Source: Dichetophora obliterata
Lineage: Eukaryota; Arthropoda; Insecta; Diptera; Sciomyzidae
DNA length: 64,000 nucleotides
Direction of reading: 5' to 3'
NCBI GenBank assembly: GCA_963920525.1
Contig: OY986440.1
Coordinates: 20,918,187 to 20,982,186, forward strand
The position numbers and the translations under genes are program-made. This document shows positions 1-8,929 of this stretch, in pieces. The notes under the pieces were generated by a model. It made no database searches. It was not told the origin of the DNA and worked only from the letters and a program-made list of their open reading frames with translations. Positions within the stretch are counted from its first letter, which is position 1, and every line of letters begins with the position of its first letter.

Positions 1-330
1 CAAAGCCATGTAAATTAAATATTTCGTGTCGACCGAGAACTTTCTTTTAAACTTATGTAGCACCCTGAGACCTGATAATACTTTGCGCTGCAACGTTCGT
101 ATGTGCTCGTTCCAATTCAAGTTATTTGACAGCGTTAGGCCAAGAAATTTGACGTTATCCTCTTCTACAATTTCTGTCCCATTGACGTTAAGAATGAGCC
201 TTTCCTCGAACTTGGTCTTTTCAACATTCATTGAGATACGATTGAAGCGGAAAAATTCTGTCAACATCGATACATCGTCCGTGAGTACAATTGGGCTGTA
301 TAAACTCCAAATACAACTGCAAGTGTACAA
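1..330 (-). pseudogene. non-LTR retrotransposon reverse transcriptase fragment (thumb region)
   Basis: Reading the minus strand from about 330 down to base 1 gives an open frame with reverse-transcriptase spacing. A degenerate catalytic box (LTDDVSML where YADD is usual) is followed by NVEKTKF, then KFLGLTLSNNLNWNEHI and a final KYLIYMAL block. These are the post-catalytic palm and thumb motifs of jockey/CR1/R1-type elements. The fragment runs off the left edge of the window. The 119-codon plus-strand frame over the same bases is an antisense shadow. The family is secure; the clade is not resolved. Confidence 0.7.
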
Positions 331-447
331 GAATTTAAGAAACATAAACTATAATACTATGCAGGCAGCATTTGCATGGATTTGACACAAGGAACAGACG
401 CAATTTAGTAGTGGCGAGATGTAATCGAGAGCTTACGAAACAACGTG

Positions 448-530
448 AGGGGGGGCGTCCATTAATTACGTGAGGCATTTAGGGGGTTAAGCAGAATCTT
501 ACAAACTTTCACGTGGGGGAGAGGGGGTTT
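448..530. repeat. end of a dispersed GGGGGCGTCCATTAATTACGTGAG repeat
   Basis: The G-rich block followed by GCGTCCATTAATTACGTGAG is repeated in inverse orientation at 17935-18038. This looks like one terminus of a short non-autonomous transposon; only one end is visible here. Confidence 0.55.
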
Positions 531-599
531 CTTGATTCGACGAGCGCTGCAACTTGTGACAGCGATGCATGGACAAGTCTCTACATGTTGTGTTTACGT

Positions 600-1235
600 C
601 TGTAAATGTTTAGTTCAATGGTCGGCACACATGAAGCACATCCCAGTAAGTACATTCATGCATACAGCATTGATGATGTAGGCATACGTTGGATGTTTTG
701 TATGCATGCTAGCATAAATGCAAGCTTATTTCCATTTTACATGGCGATGTCAAACAAGAGCGTGTGTACTGTGTACCCGCACAATTGCTATTGCTGTATG
801 CATGGGGAATTAGTAGTACTCGATGTATTCATTGTCACTAATTCTGCATGCATACATTACCATTAATACTGTATGCATACATTTGCATTATATTGTAAGA
901 AAAAAATTGCTGTTGTCATTAATTAATCATCTTATTTATTTATTTCAGTATTTTTTTGTTAATATTTTGTTAATAAATTATGTACAACTGCACTCCTTAA
1001 AGTTTAAATGCACAATGGGAGTTCATATTTTTTAAACAAGACTATTATGCATGCAAAGTTCATGCATTGTACTAATACAGCATCCATATTTTAGTATGCA
1101 CGCTACTGTGTACAAACAACACGTATACTCAGCGAATTTGGATAATTGTTGGTTTTTTAATAACCATACATGCCTTGTCCATGCTTCTGCCTGCATACAG
1201 CATGCTGGTTTCCTGTATGCATGCTGCTCTGGACA
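600..1235. other. intergenic tract rich in ATGCAT palindromes
   Basis: No gene is recognised. The tract holds about eight copies of ATGCAT, several inside the longer palindrome GTATGCATAC (near 657, 700, 796, 844, 871, 1045, 1060 and 1215). The short open frames here are these repeats read through and show no protein family features. Confidence 0.5.
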
Positions 1236-1239
1236 TACT

Positions 1240-1930
1240 GGGTAAAGCGCCTCACGAAAAAAAGTTGTTCGGCACAAATGCTCAATACAATCCATGGCTT
1301 ATGTTATAATGATTCCCTAAATATTTTGACTCTAGCGATAGCCATCCGTGAGCTGGAATGATTTGAAAAAACCTTTAAAAATCGAGTTATTTTGTAACCA
1401 TATTAGCTTGTGTAATTGTTCAATTGTCAGAAATTATAGCCGGAAAAAAGTTCTTCCAATCTGCATCAAAAAATTCAAATTTTTGCATTCGGATTAAAAA
1501 TAATGTTTTTTTTTCATGCATTTTTTCAAATGTATTTTCACTAAAATTAAAAAACTTGCGATTCGCCCTTTCAACATATCGTTGGAAAGGTTTCGAGTGC
1601 TCGCATTGATTCCTAGTCAGAATTGCTTTATTTGATATCTATTAAAAGTAAAATATTAATTATAAAATAAACACCTACTGAAAAAATATCGTAAGATATT
1701 AAAAAAAATATAAAAGTAATGAAGTTATTTGAATTTTTAAAGTTTTTTTATGGAAATAAACTAAAAAATATGAAAAAAAATGCATGAAAAATAGCGTTAT
1801 CTTTAATCTGATCGCAAACATTTACAATTTTTGATGCAGATTGGAAGATCTTTTTCCGGCCTGACAGTTAAATTTTTTGCAAATATTACACCAGCCAATA
1901 TGGTTACAAAATAACTCGATTTTTAGTCGA
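1240..1930. repeat. long terminal-inverted-repeat element, copy 1
   Basis: The left arm (about 1376-1510) and right arm (about 1795-1925) are inverted copies. Both carry AAAAATCGAGTTAT at the outside, then a 'rooted' stretch with GCCGGAAAAA and CCAATCTGCATCAAA inside. A second, diverged member in opposite orientation lies at about 50790-51340. That copy extends the shared sequence left to about 1243 here. No transposase is encoded, so the element is non-autonomous. Confidence 0.7.
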
Positions 1931-3304
1931 TTTTAGTGGAATAATGAAAAACATGTTGAATTTTATTTGTAAGCTACCATTAGAAAGGTAATTGAACGAA
2001 CATTAATCCAAAAATGTTTTGGAAAAATCTTTGTTTTTGGTGGTTCCATCTCTTGCGGTGAGCTAATTGAATTCAAAGAAGGGGTACGAAAAACATATTT
2101 TAAAAATTAAAAATAATTTTTATATTTACTTAATCTTAAAGCAAGCACAATTACCTTTTCAACAAAATAAAAATTATGGTGGGACTCAATGCGTCCTTGA
2201 GATATGGACATTTTAACGTCTAAACAAAGATTTATATTAAAAAATATATTGAACTTTTTAACAAAAAAAATTTTAATAAAATATATTAAAAACAGCGGAG
2301 TTATTGGCATTAAAAGTAAAAACTTTGATTTTCATATAATTTTTTTCTCATTATTAGCTATCAATGTTTTATGAAAATTCGTTGTACTAAAAATGATTTT
2401 ACTTACTAAAATTTCTATTAGCTGCGATTTTTCATTGGAGATCAGGATCATATAATCGCATTTGCAAGCAAAGCAAAAACAACAAAAAATCCAGCAAGTG
2501 AGCTGGACATTTAAATTGATCCAATTCTATGTTTTTGAGTGTTGATGACGCTGCGACTGAAAAAAGCTGTACTGTATTATTTTACTTTTTAAAAGTTTGG
2601 TAGCAATAGCATTTTCGCAAAATATTTCGCAAAACTTATCTGCTAGCTGCATAAGAACATCAGATATTCTTCTGTAAGCAGAAAATTTGTAGCCACAGTT
2701 CTTACAAATGTGGCGCCATCTATCTGTGAATTTAACGCACAGATCAAAACTAATGAAATAATTGTGCTGACCATTTGCGCATATGTTTTATTATATCGCC
2801 ATATAGCTGAAACTGATTACATGAAAATATTAACTTTTACAGCATTCTTATTCACAGTCATCTTTTCGGTAAAATTGTGATATATATACAACATTTAAAG
2901 TTCCATTGATAAAGAACTAAGTGACAAGGGTGACACAATAGTGAGAAAAAATAGTGCCATTACAACAAAACAAATTTAACAGGAGGGGCGGGGGGTCAGG
3001 AGGCAAAAACTAAGTAGATTACTATAAGGAAGATTTTATATAATCCAAAATGTTCGTAATTGCTCTAGACACAACAACTGCATTCTTAGAGATAAATGGG
3101 GGACGTTCAAACTATTTAGAGAAGTTTAACACAAAACTAAGTTTTATTAATAGTCTGGTATGAACAATTTTGATTGGAAAGAGATATTGGGGTAATTTTT
3201 TCACATAAATTATTTTTGAGACTTGACTTTTTTGTAAGAAATATAAAAACATTTTGGAAAAAAGAAATTTCGCGAAAAAAATCAAAGGGTTTTGATGACC
3301 TTGT
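1931..3304. other. intergenic, with fragment of a dispersed repeat
   Basis: No gene is seen. Bases about 2245-2410 match a dispersed repeat also found at 14690-15235, 27800-28250 and, inverted, 40910-41300. Shared landmarks are an AGCGGAG block, a 'cattaaaagt' or 'catcgaaagt' block and TCGTTGTACTAAAAAT. The tail of a related copy (AGGCAAAAACTAAGTA near 3000) sits just before the LTR. Confidence 0.5.
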
Positions 3305-3475
3305 TGTTCGCGCCAATCTGGCAACACTCTTTTTTATAGTATACTTTTATATTAGTTGAATAAAGGTCTGTCGTTTTAACCGCACGTGTTTTTTCTTATC
3401 TCGCAAATTATTAGACAATTCGCCCGCAAAATCGAAAGTAAGTTCAAATCCGCTATTACGTAAAATTCGCTAACA
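3305..3475 (+). repeat. 5' LTR of BEL/Pao element
   Basis: 171 bp, TGTTCGCGCC at the start and ATTCGCTAACA at the end. It contains a TATA-like TTTTTATAGTATAC and an AATAAAG polyadenylation-like signal near 3360. Identical to 14441-14611. The direct repeat CTTGT lies immediately outside. Confidence 0.95.
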
Positions 3476-3479
3476 TTTT

Positions 3480-3491
3480 TGGTCCTTCGAG
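3480..3491 (+). other. primer-binding site, tRNA-Tyr type
   Basis: TGGTCCTTCGAG begins four bases after the 5' LTR. It is complementary to the 3' end of an insect tRNA-Tyr (acceptor strand CTCGAAGGA plus CCA). The match breaks after 12 bases. The tRNA assignment relies on recalled tRNA sequence. Confidence 0.7.
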
Positions 3492-3576
3492 TCACCGGAT
3501 AATCGGTTCCGTAGTTTGTTAATTAAATTTGAACAATCGCAAAGTCCCCTCTATTCACTATCTGTGCAAATAAATA

Positions 3577-3607
3577 TTTGTATTTGTATTTGTATTTGTA
3601 TTTTTGT
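3577..3607 (-). repeat. CR1 3' tail microsatellite
   Basis: On the plus strand this reads as repeats of TTTGTA. On the element's own strand it is an AATACA hexamer array directly after the 3' UTR, the kind of terminal short repeat that CR1 elements carry instead of poly(A). Confidence 0.8.
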
Positions 3608-3878
3608 ATTTTCATCAAACAGAGACAACTCTTACAGACTACTTATGAACAAGATATATACATTAAAAATTCACTAAATTACACTAACAAAATTTATTTA
3701 ATAAATATAATGACAAGAGAAAAAGAAATAAGTAAAATGTTACTTAACTTTAATGAAATAAAGATTTATCACAAGATTGAATACAAAACTTAACAAAGAA
3801 TTAAATGACATTAAAATAAATAAAGCACAATTAAATATAAAGTGATGAATAGAGTAAATAATGCCAAAAAGAATATGA

Positions 3879-6740
3879 TTAACTAGAATAAAATGTTGGT
3901 AGAAGCATGAGATGAGATTTAAAACACATTCTTGTGGTAGAGTTAAAAATGTCAATGAATGGCAAGATTTGATTCGTCTCAATAATGCAACGAGTAATCG
4001 GTTCGTTCCGAGCATAAACACATCTATGGAAAGGAACACGGAAATTAAACTGACTACGAAGATGCCGAGATGGTGAAATAAAGTCCAGCATTGCAAGTAG
4101 CGTAGGGTCTTGAATATGATAGTGGACCAAGTCATGAACAAAAATAATAGATTGAATTCGGCGCCTAGACTTCAATGAAGTAATATTAATCAGGGCACAC
4201 CTTGTACTATAGGAAAGAGGCTCAGGAAGATTCCAGTTTAATTGGAACACCATAAATCTCGTAAATTTCTTTTGAACCCTTTCGATTCTTAGAGCTTGGG
4301 TAGACGAGTAAGGATTCCAGACAACTGAGCAATAATCCAGATGAGGTCTAACCAGAGAAGTATAGAGAAGTTTGAGGGTGTAGGGATCTTTAAATTCTTT
4401 TGCGTTTCTGATTAAAAAGGCTAACATAGAATTAGACTTGTTAATGACGAGATTAATATGTTCTTTAAAATTTAAACGAGTATCAAACAAAATTCCGAGG
4501 TCTTTCTTACAGGAAACTCTTTCTAGTTCACAAGAGTTTATAAAATAACTATTAATTAAAGGCAATGAAGCTCTATAAAATGAAAGACATTGGCATTTAG
4601 AGATATTAAGGGGCAGTTTATTCAACTCGCACCATGCAAAGATAGACTCAATGTCCTTTTGAAGAAAAATGGCGTCAGCAAAAGAATTTATAGAGCGGAA
4701 AAGTTTGAGGTCGTCAGCGAATAAAAGACAATGAGAATATTTAACTACTAATGGCAGGTCATTAATAAACAGCAGAAACAGGAGAGGCCCAAGGTGGCTG
4801 CCTTGCGGAACCCCAGATGTAGCGACAAAGGGGCAAGATAGGCAGTCGTTAACTTTTACTAGTTGAATGCGATTTGACAGGTAGGATTTGAACCAATTGA
4901 GGAGATTTGAGTGAACACCAAGAGATGAAAGTTTGAGAATAAGTTGATTATGGTCAACTTTGTCGAACGCTTTAGCAAAGTCGGTATAAATAACATCAGT
5001 TTGTAAGCCGGCTTCAAAATTACGCATCACAGAGTTACAAAAAAGGGTTAAATTGGATACAGTAGACTTTCCAGTTATGAAACCATGCTGAACCGGTGAC
5101 ATTATGTTTTTGACATGAAAAGATAATTTATCATACACAATTTTATCAAAGACTTTGGGGATGCACGATAATTTAGAAATAGGCCTATAATTTTTAACTT
5201 CTTGTTTTGCACCAGACTTAAAGATAGGAATAATGTGAGATATTTTCCAACTGTTAATAAAATATCCCTCAGAAATTGATTTTTTAAAAATCATAAAAAG
5301 AGGATTAGCTAATGAAGATGCGCAATTCTTTAAAACAATTTGAGCCACACCGTCAGGACCCGCCGATGAACTACTTTTGAGGTTTTCTAGACCGGATTTT
5401 ATGTCCGAAAGGGAAAATGATAGGTCGCCTAGATCCAAAATAGAATCAAAAGGTGTACCAGGATTCACAGAATTAGATATAGTTACAGGAGAGTAAACGG
5501 ATTTAAAGTAATCGGCAAAAAAATTACAGATAGATGGAGTACTATCAGAGGAGGACCTAAGATAGCACATAGAATTGGGTAGACCATTAGTTTTCCTTTT
5601 ATTGTTAATGAAAATCCAAAAATGTTTGCTATTTTGTTTGATGGTCAGTTCAGTAGAACTGATGTAAGAGTTATAAAGAAATTTGTTAAGAGTGTCAAAT
5701 TGAAGCTGGAGAGATAGGTAAACGGACTTCAGATCACTATTAGAATTACTGCATCTATAATGTTTGAAAGCTTTGTTTTTTTTGTTCTTGAGGTTGGTAA
5801 GTCTTTTATTAAACCAAGGAGGGTTGTTATTTTTCGATATCTGAGAACGGGGAACAAATCTATTCACCGAATCCTTTAAAATTGATAAAAAATTTTCATA
5901 AGCCACAGACAGGTCCGAGTTATCAAGGACCGAATTCCACGAAATTGAAGACAACAATGCATTCATCGCATTAAAATCCGCATTTTTAAAATTTAACGAA
6001 AAGTTCACACTAGTGACCGCTTTTTTGTATTGATAAGATGTAAATTCAATTAAAATTGGCTTATGATGGATGGTACCATGGAACAAAGGTGAGATAGGAG
6101 ATTCTAAGGAAAAATCAAATTCTTTATCAACAAAAACAAGATCAAGAATTCGATTAAGATCATTGGAAATATCATTTATTTGGGCCAAGTCATGACGAGT
6201 GAAAAAGTCAACTAAAAGGTTTTCAACTGTACCGTGTGCGTTGAATGGGAGAAGGTAAGATTCATCCCAGTCAGGCTTCCAAATAATATTCCCCAGATTG
6301 AAGTCCCCAACAAATACTACATGTTGAGAGTTAGAGAGATTATCAAGAACAGAACGGCAGTTATCGAAATGAGCATTATAGAGCTCCTGGGAGCTTCTAG
6401 GTGGAATATAACTTGCAATAATAAAAAGTTCAAATAAACGATCCACAAAGAGTTTAATGATAATCTGATCAATGTCAAAAACAGCCGGCAGAACAACTTT
6501 GTTATAAGGAAGCTCAATCTGGGTACAGGAGAATGAGTGTTTAATCGCAATAAGAACCCCTCCTCCACGAGAAAGCCCAGAAGTTAAAGAGCAGCGATCC
6601 TTACGAAACACATTGTACGAAGAGCCATTGAATATTTCAGAAGTTAGATGACTGCTAGACAGCCATGTTTCTGTAAAAATTATAATATCAAAATCTAAAC
6701 CAAAAGAGGATACAAAAAAGTTATTAATTTTAGATCTCAT
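3879..6740 (-). CDS. CR1 ORF2: AP-type endonuclease and reverse transcriptase
   Basis: This 953-codon frame nicks target DNA and reverse-transcribes the element RNA. The N-terminal endonuclease shows FTETWL, the glycine-rich RGGGVLIA, VFVGDFN and the catalytic-histidine region HHKPI. The reverse transcriptase shows GPDGV, YRPIS, the Asp-bearing TDFAKAFDKVDH, GVPQGS and the catalytic FADD, then a LGILFD thumb block. The first ATG is at 6740, yet the frame stays open upstream to 6875. That extension encodes YYQNIGG, which looks like the conserved start of CR1/jockey ORF2 proteins. The true N-terminus is therefore probably upstream of the ATG, by a -1 shift from ORF1 or by initiation elsewhere. 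No inactivating stop or frameshift is seen. Confidence 0.9.
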   Translation of the reverse strand: MRSKINNFFVSSFGLDFDIIIFTETWLSSSHLTSEIFNGSSYNVFRKDRCSLTSGLSRGGGVLIAIKHSFSCTQIELPYNKVVLPAVFDIDQIIIKLFVDRLFELFIIASYIPPRSSQELYNAHFDNCRSVLDNLSNSQHVVFVGDFNLGNIIWKPDWDESYLLPFNAHGTVENLLVDFFTRHDLAQINDISNDLNRILDLVFVDKEFDFSLESPISPLFHGTIHHKPILIEFTSYQYKKAVTSVNFSLNFKNADFNAMNALLSSISWNSVLDNSDLSVAYENFLSILKDSVNRFVPRSQISKNNNPPWFNKRLTNLKNKKNKAFKHYRCSNSNSDLKSVYLSLQLQFDTLNKFLYNSYISSTELTIKQNSKHFWIFINNKRKTNGLPNSMCYLRSSSDSTPSICNFFADYFKSVYSPVTISNSVNPGTPFDSILDLGDLSFSLSDIKSGLENLKSSSSAGPDGVAQIVLKNCASSLANPLFMIFKKSISEGYFINSWKISHIIPIFKSGAKQEVKNYRPISKLSCIPKVFDKIVYDKLSFHVKNIMSPVQHGFITGKSTVSNLTLFCNSVMRNFEAGLQTDVIYTDFAKAFDKVDHNQLILKLSSLGVHSNLLNWFKSYLSNRIQLVKVNDCLSCPFVATSGVPQGSHLGPLLFLLFINDLPLVVKYSHCLLFADDLKLFRSINSFADAIFLQKDIESIFAWCELNKLPLNISKCQCLSFYRASLPLINSYFINSCELERVSCKKDLGILFDTRLNFKEHINLVINKSNSMLAFLIRNAKEFKDPYTLKLLYTSLVRPHLDYCSVVWNPYSSTQALRIERVQKKFTRFMVFQLNWNLPEPLSYSTRCALINITSLKSRRRIQSIIFVHDLVHYHIQDPTLLAMLDFISPSRHLRSQFNFRVPFHRCVYARNEPITRCIIETNQILPFIDIFNSTTRMCFKSHLMLLPTFYSS

Positions 6741-6865
6741 GCCACCAATATTCTGATAATATAAAGAATACCTATGACTAGATCCATGCTGGTTTTTAGA
6801 GTAGGAACTTGAAAGATTATAATTTGAAGGCGTTGAAACTGATGCAGAGTTTTCACATCCAGGTG

Positions 6866-8293
6866 TTAATAATAGTTTTTTGCACGGACAGAAATAGCCT
6901 GAGTCTTATTTCGATGATTTAGACTACTTCGTGGTACGAATTCATGAACGATGGCTCCCGTAGGCCAAACATCCTTGCTTAGTAACGATTCAAAATCACT
7001 GGCTACAACCGATAATTTGAACGATGAAAAATTCCTAGATTCAGGTAAAACAAACTTGTGACACCACAGCGACTCAAGGGCTAGAGGTGAAAATCCAACT
7101 TTATTCTTAATGTAATTTAACACATTTTCCTCAGTAGTGGATGAAGCTAAGCGAGAAATGAATAAAGATTTCCGTGGAGCACGATGAACAACAACCAGTT
7201 CACAATTCGGATCATTATTCGGCTGTAGATCGACTATAGATGACGTAGAAGCGATGTCAGCCGCTTGTGAACCATTCATTCGGAGTGCCGTGGCATAACT
7301 AGGAGCAATATTTAATAATGTAGAACAAATAGGCCGAGATACCATTTCAGTTGTAATTGTAGAGTATCCAATCGATTGAGAATTCGCAACAGTAGGATGA
7401 GATTGAGGTTTCGGTTGAACCGAAACAATAAATTGAGCATCAGAAAGAGATTTCACAGCAGCAGATTGCGATTCAGGTTCCGATTGAACAGCAGAGAGTT
7501 GCTCTGCATTGACAATATGACCACCATCTGCAGATCTCACAGCAGCAATAGATTGAGCAGCAGCAATAGATTGAGCAGCAGCATTATGATTTACAGTGAT
7601 TTGCGCATCAACATCAATTTGCAAAGCAGCAGCAGCAGTAGGGAGTGTTTGCATAACAACAGTACCAGCACACGGAAGAGCATTAACCATGATTTGATCA
7701 GCAGCTACAAATTGAGTCACGGCCGCAGTTTCCGAAATGGGAGCCAGCGTAGTAGCAGATGATTGAGTATCAGTAGGAGTTTTTTCGATAGCCGAATTAG
7801 AAATAATAGCATCACTTTGCAATGATCGGTTAACTAAGGATGGCGCAGCAAAGACACTGGCAACAACAACACTGGAATCCGTATCAGATGTAATGCAATT
7901 TGCCTTTCTAGACTTCTGATTAGCTCTAGTAACCCTCCTGCCTGATTGAACATTATTCTTAGAACCAGTATCAGAGATGGAATTATCATATGGTTTGTTG
8001 CAGTATTCTGCATGAAGAGACACCATGCTCTGGAGGCGCGCCACGTCATCCGCAATTCCCGCCGTCGACTTCTTCAAAACTGATAATAAGCCGAGCAGAT
8101 CACTAGCCGGCACACTGCGACAGCTGAAGCATTTCCACACTAAACCATTATTCTTAGAGTCAGACAAGGCATCCCCAATTTTAACAGGCAGCCCAGCACA
8201 ATTAGCGTGATACTTTTCAGAGCAACCCTTACAGGAAATAAAAGCACCATAAGTGTTCCACTCCGACTTGCAAATACAGCAGCAATCGACCAT
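6866..8293 (-). CDS. CR1 ORF1: PHD-finger nucleic-acid-binding protein
   Basis: The frame encodes about 475 residues from the ATG at 8293; the open frame extends slightly upstream without another ATG. The N-terminus carries a C4HC3 PHD-type zinc finger within the first 60 residues (CCCIC, CKGC, YHANC, WKCFSC). The middle is a long, low-complexity region rich in Ala, Ser, Gln and Val with repeated AAAQSIAA units. The C-terminus holds a compact segment with KSLFISRLA, possibly an RNA-recognition-like fold. ORF1 proteins of this class coat element RNA in the retrotransposition particle. The frame ends just after the slippery heptamer and its stop overlaps the extended ORF2 frame. Confidence 0.85.
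   Translation of the reverse strand: MVDCCCICKSEWNTYGAFISCKGCSEKYHANCAGLPVKIGDALSDSKNNGLVWKCFSCRSVPASDLLGLLSVLKKSTAGIADDVARLQSMVSLHAEYCNKPYDNSISDTGSKNNVQSGRRVTRANQKSRKANCITSDTDSSVVVASVFAAPSLVNRSLQSDAIISNSAIEKTPTDTQSSATTLAPISETAAVTQFVAADQIMVNALPCAGTVVMQTLPTAAAALQIDVDAQITVNHNAAAQSIAAAQSIAAVRSADGGHIVNAEQLSAVQSEPESQSAAVKSLSDAQFIVSVQPKPQSHPTVANSQSIGYSTITTEMVSRPICSTLLNIAPSYATALRMNGSQAADIASTSSIVDLQPNNDPNCELVVVHRAPRKSLFISRLASSTTEENVLNYIKNKVGFSPLALESLWCHKFVLPESRNFSSFKLSVVASDFESLLSKDVWPTGAIVHEFVPRSSLNHRNKTQAISVRAKNYY
6875..6881 (-). promoter_or_regulatory. candidate -1 ribosomal frameshift heptamer A AAA AAC
   Basis: The ORF1 codons here are GCA AAA AAC, followed by two codons and then the ORF1 stop at 6866-6868. 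The heptamer matches the X XXY YYZ slippery consensus in the correct register. Slipping back one base continues in the ORF2 frame with no stop for the 45 codons to the ORF2 ATG at 6740. Frame arithmetic was checked: codon starts 6875 and 6740 are in the same phase. No strong downstream stem was evident, only weak GTG/CAC and GAAAC/GTTTC pairings. Confidence 0.5.
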
Positions 8294-8929
8294 ACTGGCA
8301 AATGAAAGTGAGGTTATGTAGCACACAAAGCAGTAACCATCAAGTTGATAGCAAAAAAAACAGCAAAAACAGGAAATTTTATCTTGAGACTGATAACAAG
8401 CCGTAGTTATATAGTTAACACTAATAATTACTTTAATTAGTACAATTTAAGATTAAATAAAAGAATTTAACTAACAGACAAAGTTAGCAAGACGTCTTAG
8501 CAAGAGAACAGAGTTGCCAGATTCTGTTTCTTCTATTAAAAGTAAAGCAAGTCCCGTGGAGAAAGTGCAAGTGTTCGAGCATAATCGCATAGCTCGAGAT
8601 CTTCATAATTTATTTGTATACCCGCAAAGTTCCCGCAGTCAACCACGTAACCTCAACCCAACCTTGAGACTCCCGCGAACAAAGTGCGAAGTGCTGGTAC
8701 ATAGTCGTGCGTGTTCTCTTATATATTTCATAATCGCCGCTACATAGATTGAGCAACCGCTGTAACGTAATTGAGCATAACCACTGTACCTTGTCCGCGC
8801 TTATTTGACAGCTCAATTGTCAACTTTATGTAATTCTGTTTTGCTCGCTCATTGAAACTTACGCATACTAAAACATTAATACTGACAGTTCTATTGTTTA
8901 CTTTGTTTTAATTGGTTTCGTTTGTTAAA

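Larger units (their letters stand above)
3568..8500 (-). mobile_element. CR1-type non-LTR retrotransposon, apparently full length, nested in BEL leader
   Basis: The minus-strand element has ORF1 with a PHD-type zinc finger, ORF2 with endonuclease and reverse transcriptase, a 3' UTR of about 270 bp and a hexanucleotide tail. A PHD finger in ORF1 plus a short-repeat tail rather than poly(A) is typical of CR1-clade elements. Both reading frames are open. The 3' boundary is set by the tail near 3577. The 5' boundary is uncertain, somewhere between the ORF1 start at 8293 and about 8560, because no clear target duplication was found. Confidence 0.85.

Noticed and set aside
26..385. 119-codon plus-strand open frame
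   Set aside because: It is antisense to a reverse-transcriptase fragment that explains the same bases.
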